Shown here in pieces: positions 57,837-64,000 of a stretch of 64,000 nucleotides of DNA (within the stretch, counting starts at the first letter, position 1; every line of letters begins with the position of its first letter). The translations under genes and the position numbers were made by a program. This DNA comes from Pseudomonas delhiensis (GTDB lineage Bacteria; Pseudomonadota; Gammaproteobacteria; Pseudomonadales; Pseudomonadaceae). The stretch lies in contig NZ_FZPC01000004.1 of NCBI RefSeq assembly GCF_900187975.1, positions 62,001-126,000 on the forward strand. Direction: 5' to 3'. Below the pieces are notes generated by a model. It was not told the origin of the DNA. It did no database searches and saw only the letters and a program-made list of their open reading frames with translations.

Positions 57837-57925
57837 GGGGGCTGCTCCTGCAACAGGGGGTAGGGGAGGGCGAAAAAAGGAGCGCCAGTATGCCCAAGGC
57901 GGTGGGCAGCGTCACTACGCGGCCT

Positions 57926-58465
57926 TCACAGCGCCAGGGGCAGCAGCCGGGCGGTGTTGCGGGCGTCTTCCAGGGCGCGGTGCTGCTGGCCCTGGAAGTG
58001 CAGGCCGGCCAGTTGCAGCGCGGTGTTCAGGCCCACCGGGCGCTTGAGCTGGCGGGCCTGGGCGAAGCGCTGCTTGAGGTTCAGGTGCGGCACCTGGCTG
58101 AGGTGGCTGGCGATGCGCTGGTTGCGCCATTCCAGTTCCAGCTGGTGGCGGTCGTAGTCGCCCCAGCTGGCCCAGCCGGCCAGGCGCGGGCTGTGCTGCG
58201 CCAGCCAGCGTTCGAACTGCGGCCAGACCTCGGCCAGCGGCGCGGCGCCGTCGACGTCGGCCTGGCTGATGTGCGTGAGTTCGCGGCAGAAGCTGGTCAG
58301 CAGCGGACGGCGCTGCGGCCGCACGAAGCGCTGGAAGTGGTCCAGCTCGCGGCCATCTGCGGCGGCCACCAGGGTCGCGCCTATCTCGATGATCTCCATT
58401 TCCTCGACCGGCCAGCCACCTTCCTCGGTGGTGGCTTCCAGGTCGATCACCAGCCAGTGGGGCAT
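57926..58465 (-). CDS. DEDDh-type 3'-5' exonuclease
   Basis: 179 residues, ERI1-like/RNase T superfamily. Exo I VIDLEATT (Asp8, Glu10), Exo II in LAGWASWGDYDRHQLE, Exo III HRALEDARNTARLL (His162, Asp167). It hydrolyses single-stranded RNA or DNA ends. It is separated from ppnP by 89 bases and shares its strand. Biological role not clear. Confidence 0.88.
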   Translation of the reverse strand: MPHWLVIDLEATTEEGGWPVEEMEIIEIGATLVAAADGRELDHFQRFVRPQRRPLLTSFCRELTHISQADVDGAAPLAEVWPQFERWLAQHSPRLAGWASWGDYDRHQLELEWRNQRIASHLSQVPHLNLKQRFAQARQLKRPVGLNTALQLAGLHFQGQQHRALEDARNTARLLPLAL

Positions 58466-58591
58466 AGGGCCTGCTCGCGCGAGTGGGACGGTGGGCCGCA
58501 GGGGCGGCGCCTGGCATGCAGTATGGAAGGCCTTTCGGGGCTCGGCAAACCGCTGCTAGGCTAGCCCGATCGACAACAGGGAGCTGGAGCC

Positions 58592-59464
58592 ATGGCGAAA
58601 GTCGCGTTCATCGGCCTGGGTGTCATGGGCTACCCCATGGCCGGGCATCTGCAGGCCAAGGGGCATGAGGTCTGCGTCTACAACCGCACGCCGGCGCGCG
58701 CCGCGCAGTGGGTCGCCGAGCATGGCGGCGGTTCCGCGCCGACGCCGCGCGAGGCCGCGGCGCAGGCGGAATTCGTGATGTGCTGCGTGGGCAACGACGA
58801 CGACCTGCGCAGCGTGGTGCTGGGGCCCGACGGCGCCCTCGCCGGGATGCAGCCGGGCAGCGTGTTCGTCGACCACACCACGGCCTCGGCGGCGGTGGCC
58901 CGGGAGCTGGCGCTGCAGGCCGCCGAGCGCGAGCTGGGCTTCCTCGACGCGCCGGTGTCCGGCGGCCAGGCCGGCGCCGAGAACGGCGTGCTGACGGTGA
59001 TGGTGGGCGGCGAGGAGGCCTTCTACCGGCGCGCCGAGCCGGTGATCGCCGCCTATGCGCGGAGGGTCCGGCTGATGGGTCACAGCGGCGCCGGGCAACT
59101 GACCAAGATGGTCAACCAGATCTGCATCGGCGGCCTGCTCCAGGGGCTGTCCGAGGCCCTGCATTTCGCCCGCTGCGCCGGCCTGGACGGCGAGGCCGCC
59201 ATCGAGGTCATCAGCAAGGGCGCGGCGCAGTCCTGGCAGATGGAGAACCGCCACAAGAGCATGCTGGAAGGTCGCTTCGACTTCGGCTTCGCCGTGGACT
59301 GGATGCGCAAGGACTTCGCCATCGTGCTCGACGAGGCGCGGCACAATGGCGCGCAGTTGCCGGTGACGGCGCTGGTCGACCAGTTCTACGCCGAGGTGCA
59401 GGCCGCCGGTGGCGGGCGCTGGGACACCTCGAGCCTGATCAGCCGGCTGAAGCCGCGCGCCTGA
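58592..59464 (+). CDS. NAD(P)-dependent beta-hydroxyacid dehydrogenase (HIBADH family)
   Basis: 290 residues. Dinucleotide motif FIGLGVMGYPMAGHL (6-20), substrate-binding DAPVSGGQAGAENG, and the catalytic Lys in GAGQLTKMVNQICIGG. This family includes 3-hydroxyisobutyrate, tartronate semialdehyde and glyoxylate/succinate semialdehyde reductases. The residue after the first motif (VCVYNRT) with Arg suggests NADP preference. Substrate unassigned. GGAGCTGGAG ribosome site. Confidence 0.9.
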   Translation: MAKVAFIGLGVMGYPMAGHLQAKGHEVCVYNRTPARAAQWVAEHGGGSAPTPREAAAQAEFVMCCVGNDDDLRSVVLGPDGALAGMQPGSVFVDHTTASAAVARELALQAAERELGFLDAPVSGGQAGAENGVLTVMVGGEEAFYRRAEPVIAAYARRVRLMGHSGAGQLTKMVNQICIGGLLQGLSEALHFARCAGLDGEAAIEVISKGAAQSWQMENRHKSMLEGRFDFGFAVDWMRKDFAIVLDEARHNGAQLPVTALVDQFYAEVQAAGGGRWDTSSLISRLKPRA

Positions 59465-59465
59465 A

Positions 59466-59807
59466 TCAGCTGCGGAAGATGAAGTAGACCGCGCCCAGCA
59501 GGCACAGGCCGGCCCAGAGGTAGTCCAGCTTCAGCGGCTGCTGCATGAAGAACACGCTGAAGGGCACGAACACCGCCAGGGCGATGACCTCCTGCATGAT
59601 CTTCAGCTGGCCCACCGACAGCGCGGTATAGCCGATGCGGTTGGCCGGCACCTGCAGCAGGTACTCGAACAGCGCGATGCCCCAGCTGACCAGGGCGGCG
59701 ATGATCCACGGCTTGGTGTTCAGCGTCTTCAGGTGGCCGTACCAGGCGAAGGTCATGAACAGGTTGGAGAACGCCAGGAGGGTGGCGGTTTGGGCCCAGA
59801 CCGGCAT
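59466..59807 (-). CDS. DUF486 small membrane protein
   Basis: 113 residues with four predicted membrane helices: LLAFSNLFMTFAWYGHLK, IIAALVSWGIALFEYLLQVPANRIG, and LDYLWAGLCLLGAVYFIFR. The YLLQVPANRIGY segment is characteristic of DUF486 (DMT-superfamily-related). Transport substrate unknown. Convergent with the dehydrogenase, one base apart. Start 59807 begins the first helix region. Confidence 0.88.
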   Translation of the reverse strand: MPVWAQTATLLAFSNLFMTFAWYGHLKTLNTKPWIIAALVSWGIALFEYLLQVPANRIGYTALSVGQLKIMQEVIALAVFVPFSVFFMQQPLKLDYLWAGLCLLGAVYFIFRS

Positions 59808-59981
59808 GGGGTGCTCTCGGAGGCGGGGAGGGCGCCAGCCTAAATCGCCGCGCCCGCGCCGCCAAGGGGCAGCAGGCGATGCAAGGCCCTTGGCGGCGGG
59901 CGCCGCTGGGCTTATCCTCCGCGCCGCGCACCGGCCCTGCGGTGCGCCATCCCTGTCGCACCCTTCCGAGAGCCCACAACG

Positions 59982-60236
59982 ATGCAATGCCGTGCCGGCT
60001 GTGGCGCCTGCTGCGTGGCGCCGTCGATCTCCTCGCCCATCCCCGGCATGCCCGGCGGCAAGCCCGCGGGCGTGCGCTGCGTGCAGCTGGACGAGCGCAA
60101 CCTCTGCCGCCTGTTCGGCCGGCCCGAGCGCCCGGCGGTGTGCGCGGCCTTCGACGCCGATGCCGAGGTCTGCGGCAGCAGCAACGGGGAAGCCCTGCGC
60201 ATCCTCGCCGAATGGGAACGGATCACCGCCGCCTGA
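59982..60236 (+). CDS. YkgJ-family cysteine-cluster protein
   Basis: 84 residues. MQCRAGCGACCVAPSISSPIPGMPGGKPAGVRC contains the Cx3Cx2CC cluster of this family (Cys3, 7, 10, 11) and further Cys at 33, 42, 54 and 64, a putative Zn or Fe-S site. Function unknown in bacteria. Followed at once by a short terminator. Confidence 0.88.
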   Translation: MQCRAGCGACCVAPSISSPIPGMPGGKPAGVRCVQLDERNLCRLFGRPERPAVCAAFDADAEVCGSSNGEALRILAEWERITAA

Positions 60237-60257
60237 GTGACTTGGAAGTCACGTTTT
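60237..60257 (+). terminator. Short terminator after the cysteine-cluster gene
   Basis: GTGACTT (60237-60243) and AAGTCAC (60246-60252) followed by GTTTT. The stem begins one base after the stop codon. Confidence 0.65.
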
Positions 60258-60371
60258 CAGGGGCCATACTGGCGCCCATCCTGACTGCCGAACCGCTCAG
60301 GATCGCGGATTTGCACGGGCCCGGCGCTTGGCCGGCCCGGCCAGACCAACAATAACCAGAGGAAGAAGACG

Positions 60372-60980
60372 ATGCGTGGCATCCTGCGTATGACCCTGTT
60401 GAGCGCCGCCCTGCTGGGCGCCTGCGGCGCCGCCATGGCCGAGGACTGGCAACTGGCCAAGGACGAGGACGGCGTCAAGGTCTACCTGAGCAGCGTCCCG
60501 GGCTCGAAGTACAAGGCCTACCGCGGCGTGGTCGACATCAAGGCCGACGTGGCCAGCATCAACGCCCTGCAGGAAGACGTGAAGGGCTCCTGCAAGTGGA
60601 TCCACGCCTGCGCCGAGATGCGCCTGCTCAAGAGCGAGGGCGACAACTCCTGGACCTACTCGAAGATCGACATGCCCTGGCCGGTGACCGGCCGCGACGT
60701 GGTGATCCACGTGACCACCGAGAAGACCGCCGACGGCGGCCTCATCCGCCACCTGCAGGCCGAGCCGACCTACATCCCCGAAGAGAAGGGCGAGATCCGC
60801 GTGCCCAAGCTGGTCGGCGAATGGAAGCTGGTGCCCAAGGGCACGGGCGTCACCGAGGTGACCTACCAGGTGCAGACCGAGCCGGGCGGCAGCATCCCGT
60901 CCTGGCTGGCCAACAGCTTCGTGGTGGATGCGCCGATGAACACCCTGAAGGGGCTGCGCGCGGCTGCCGAGAAGCGCTGA
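60372..60980 (+). CDS. START-domain periplasmic protein
   Basis: 202 residues, signal peptide ending GAAMA (about 23). The START/SRPBCC fold follows: WQLAKDEDGVKVYLSSVPGS, WIHACAEMRLLKSEGDNSWTYSKIDMPWPVTGRDVV, GEWKLVPKGTGVTEVTYQVQTEPGG and IPSWLANSFVVDAP. These proteins bind hydrophobic ligands or lipids, but no ligand is known for the Pseudomonas family. GAGGAAGAAG ribosome site; own terminator. Confidence 0.9.
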   Translation: MRGILRMTLLSAALLGACGAAMAEDWQLAKDEDGVKVYLSSVPGSKYKAYRGVVDIKADVASINALQEDVKGSCKWIHACAEMRLLKSEGDNSWTYSKIDMPWPVTGRDVVIHVTTEKTADGGLIRHLQAEPTYIPEEKGEIRVPKLVGEWKLVPKGTGVTEVTYQVQTEPGGSIPSWLANSFVVDAPMNTLKGLRAAAEKR

Positions 60981-61001
60981 GGCTGGGCGTTCGCGTCGAA
61001 G

Positions 61002-61025
61002 AGGCCGCCGCTGGGCGGCCTTTTT
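61002..61025 (+). terminator. Terminator after the START-domain gene
   Basis: GGCCGCC (61003-61009), loop GCTG, GGCGGCC (61014-61020), then TTTTT. Confidence 0.92.
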
Positions 61026-61083
61026 CATGGCGGAGTTGGATAGTCCGGCGCAGCCGGTGGGTTCAATCGCGGACGTGCCCAAC

Positions 61084-61181
61084 CGTAGGGCGCATAACCG
61101 TTCGCGGTTATCCGCCGTTGACCGGTGCACCGGAGCCCGGTGAAAACGGCGGATAACGCCGTAGGCGTTATGCGCCCTACG
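61084..61181. repeat. Single composite palindromic element (98 bp)
   Basis: CGTAGGGCGCATAACC..GGTTATCCGCCG and inverted CGGCGGATAACGCC..GGCGTTATGCGCCCTACG around a 30-base spacer. It is the shortest complete example of the family seen at 2574 and 52573. Between convergent START-domain gene and gltA. Confidence 0.88.
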
Positions 61182-61203
61182 GGGTGCATGGCTCGGCGCC
61201 ATA

Positions 61204-61230
61204 AAAGAAAAAGGCCGCCGAAGCAGCCTT
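61204..61230 (-). terminator. Terminator of gltA
   Basis: Minus strand AAGGCTGC-TTCG-GCGGCCTT with a UUCG tetraloop, followed by TTTTTCTTTT. It is 19 bases beyond the gltA stop. Confidence 0.9.
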
Positions 61231-61248
61231 TTCCCATCCCGGCGGGAC

Positions 61249-62535
<1,287 letters not shown>

Positions 62536-62596
62536 GATTAGGCCTCCTATTAATGCTTGAAATCATCTGTACGACCCCCCACGCAGGGCCCGCACC

Positions 62597-62624
62597 ACTA
62601 TAGAGAGATAAATCCGATTGTCAA
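62597..62624 (-). promoter_or_regulatory. gltA promoter, sigma-70 type
   Basis: On the minus strand TTGACA (62624-62619), 16 bases, TATAGT (62602-62597). It would give a leader of about 55 bases. The AT-rich sequence around it stands out from the surroundings. Confidence 0.85.
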
Positions 62625-62739
62625 TTTGCAAGAAGTGGTGCCCGACAGCCCCTCCAACTGCCTGTTTTGGCGAAAAAAATCGCCTATTTACGCCTTTTCC
62701 CGGGGTGCGGCAATAAGTCCTTAGGCGAAGGCGATTCCG

Positions 62740-62768
62740 TTGTCATTAGGAGCCTAACTGTCTATACT
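62740..62768 (+). promoter_or_regulatory. sdhCDAB promoter, sigma-70 type
   Basis: TTGTCA (62740-62745), 17 bases, TATACT (62763-62768). The leader would be about 115 bases long before sdhC. With the gltA promoter it accounts for the 356-base gltA-sdhC gap; no other signal was seen there. Confidence 0.85.
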
Positions 62769-62891
62769 CGGCGACCAGCCGCTGGGGCCCTCCAGGCCTC
62801 GCTCCACAGGCGGTTGTCACTCCCGAAGGTGATGGGTACCTGACAAGTGCACCTCCCGACAACTAGCCCTGCAGTTCGAAGGGCTCTCAGT

Positions 62892-63278
62892 GTGAAAAAA
62901 GCCGTGAATAGCAAACGACCTGTAAACCTAGACCTAAGGACCATCAAACTCCCTGTCACTGCTTACACGTCCATTCTCCACCGCATCTCTGGCGTCATCC
63001 TGTTCGTGGGCATTGCCGTGCTGCTGTTCGCGCTCGACAAGTCCCTGGCATCGGAAGACAGCTTCGAGCAGGTGAAGGCGTGTCTGGCCCATCCGTTGGC
63101 CAAGCTTGTGATCTGGGGCCTGCTCTCCGCGCTGCTGTACCACCTGGTAGCCGGCATTCGTCACCTCGTCATGGACGCAGGTATCGGCGAGACGCTGGAA
63201 GGTGGCAAGCGTGGTTCGAAAATCGTCATCGCCATTGCCGTGGTGCTGATCGTTCTGGCGGGGGTCTGGGTATGGTAA
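62892..63278 (+). CDS. sdhC: Succinate dehydrogenase cytochrome b556 subunit
   Basis: 128 residues with three membrane helices. RPVNLDLRTIKLPVTAYTSILHRISGV contains the quinone-site Ser/Arg; the haem ligand His lies in LYHLVAGIRHLVMD. It anchors SdhAB in the inner membrane. No ATG is available; GTG 62892 gives VKKAVNSKRP.. and GTG 62904 is the alternative. Overlaps sdhD by 7 bases. Confidence 0.93.
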   Translation: MKKAVNSKRPVNLDLRTIKLPVTAYTSILHRISGVILFVGIAVLLFALDKSLASEDSFEQVKACLAHPLAKLVIWGLLSALLYHLVAGIRHLVMDAGIGETLEGGKRGSKIVIAIAVVLIVLAGVWVW

Positions 63279-63640
63279 CTAACGTCACTAACTTCTCGCG
63301 TTCCGGCCTCTACGACTGGATGGCCCAACGCGTTTCTGCGGTCGTTCTCGCGGCTTATGTGCTTTTCCTGCTGGGTTACCTGATCGCACACCCGAACATT
63401 TCCTACGAGGAGTGGCATGGTCTGTTCTCCCACAGCCTGATGAAGATCTTCAGTCTTCTCACGCTGGTTGCCCTGAGCGTGCACGCCTGGGTCGGCATGT
63501 GGACCATCACCACCGACTACCTGACTCAGATGGCGCTGGGCAAGCCCGCGACCATCGTGCGTTTCCTCGTCCAGGCGGTATGCGGCATGGCCATGTTCGC
63601 ATTCTTCGTCTGGGGTGTGCAGATTCTCTGGGGTAACTGA
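63272..63640 (+). CDS. sdhD: Succinate dehydrogenase membrane anchor subunit
   Basis: 122 residues, three membrane helices. The segment GLYDWMAQRVSAVVLAAYVLF at the N-terminus and SVHAWVGMWTITTDYL (quinone/haem region) are SdhD-typical. Starts inside the sdhC 3' end. Confidence 0.94.
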   Translation: MVTNVTNFSRSGLYDWMAQRVSAVVLAAYVLFLLGYLIAHPNISYEEWHGLFSHSLMKIFSLLTLVALSVHAWVGMWTITTDYLTQMALGKPATIVRFLVQAVCGMAMFAFFVWGVQILWGN

Positions 63641-63643
63641 TCC

Positions 63644-64000
63644 ATGGCAAGCATTCGCACTCTCTCCTTCGACGCCATCATCGTTGGTGGCGGCGGCGCC
63701 GGCATGCGTGCCGCGCTGCAACTGGCCCAGGGCGGCCACAAGACCGCCGTGGTGACCAAGGTCTTCCCGACCCGCTCGCACACCGTTTCCGCCCAGGGCG
63801 GCATCACCTGCGCCATCGCCTCGGCCGACCCGAACGACGACTGGCGCTGGCACATGTACGACACCGTCAAGGGCTCCGACTACATCGGTGACCAGGACGC
63901 CATCGAATACATGTGCTCCGTCGGCCCGGAAGCCGTGTTCGAGCTGGAACACATGGGCCTGCCGTTCTCCCGTACCGAGCAGGGCCGCATCTACCAGCGT
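63644..64000 (+). CDS. sdhA: Succinate dehydrogenase flavoprotein subunit, 5' part
   Basis: The first 119 codons. [19 protein letters not shown] (FAD fingerprint), [19 protein letters not shown] (covalent-FAD His region) and [18 protein letters not shown] identify SdhA. The ORF runs out of the window. Three bases after the sdhD stop. Confidence 0.96.
   Translation, partial: MASIRTLSFDAIIVGGGGAGMRAALQLAQGGHKTAVVTKVFPTRSHTVSAQGGITCAIASADPNDDWRWHMYDTVKGSDYIGDQDAIEYMCSVGPEAVFELEHMGLPFSRTEQGRIYQR

Overview
The window is high-GC chromosomal DNA of a Pseudomonas. The markers are pcaRK, ben/cat/ant aromatic operons, a fimT/U-pilVWXY1E minor pilin operon, divergent gltA/sdhCDA, and dense Pseudomonas-type REP palindromes. 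The combination resembles the P. aeruginosa / P. citronellolis / P. nitroreducens side of the genus; that placement is inference. Only the ATPase gene at 11.7-13.2 kb departs clearly from the local base composition.

Layout. 0-3.6 kb: the 3' end of pstB closed by a strong terminator, two hypothetical genes, a PaaI-type thioesterase, and a tandem array of composite palindromic elements. 3.8-10.4 kb: an organophosphate-type MFS carrier, a HAD-IB phosphatase, an orphan PotD-type binding protein, a PucR regulator, a cupin and a FAD-dependent amine/amino-acid oxidase, probably one uncharacterised transport/catabolic locus. 10.8-13.2 kb: an accessory island with a Bro-N antirepressor-like gene, a structured RNA resembling phage C4 antisense RNA, an Icd/Ash-like overlapping ORF, and an AT-rich P-loop ATPase that is a plausible defence gene. 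13.3-16.5 kb: a membrane-anchored catalase-family protein and a di-haem RoxA/MauG-like cytochrome. 16.7-20.3 kb: an AFG1/ZapE-type ATPase, then pcaR and pcaK with candidate PcaR operators. 20.8-27.9 kb: the minor pilin / PilY1 operon.

28.1-57.2 kb is an aromatic-acid catabolic region. BenR and benABCD convert benzoate to catechol, with BenK and BenE as inner-membrane uptake and BenF as porin. CatR/catBCA open and isomerise the catechol ring by the ortho pathway. An nbaEHJIGFCDR-type operon encodes the 3-hydroxyanthranilate meta pathway: ring cleavage, ACMS decarboxylation, 2-aminomuconate semialdehyde oxidation, deamination, then oxalocrotonate to pyruvate and acetyl-CoA. It is flanked by two similar OprD-type porins. 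A second MFS carrier, antABC (anthranilate to catechol) and antR complete the set, so benzoate and anthranilate feed catBCA while 3-hydroxyanthranilate has its own route. Different repeat families sit at many of the module junctions.

57.5-64 kb is core chromosome: ppnP, a DEDDh exonuclease, a beta-hydroxyacid dehydrogenase, a DUF486 membrane protein, a cysteine-cluster protein, a START-domain protein, and citrate synthase divergent from succinate dehydrogenase with good sigma-70-like promoters.
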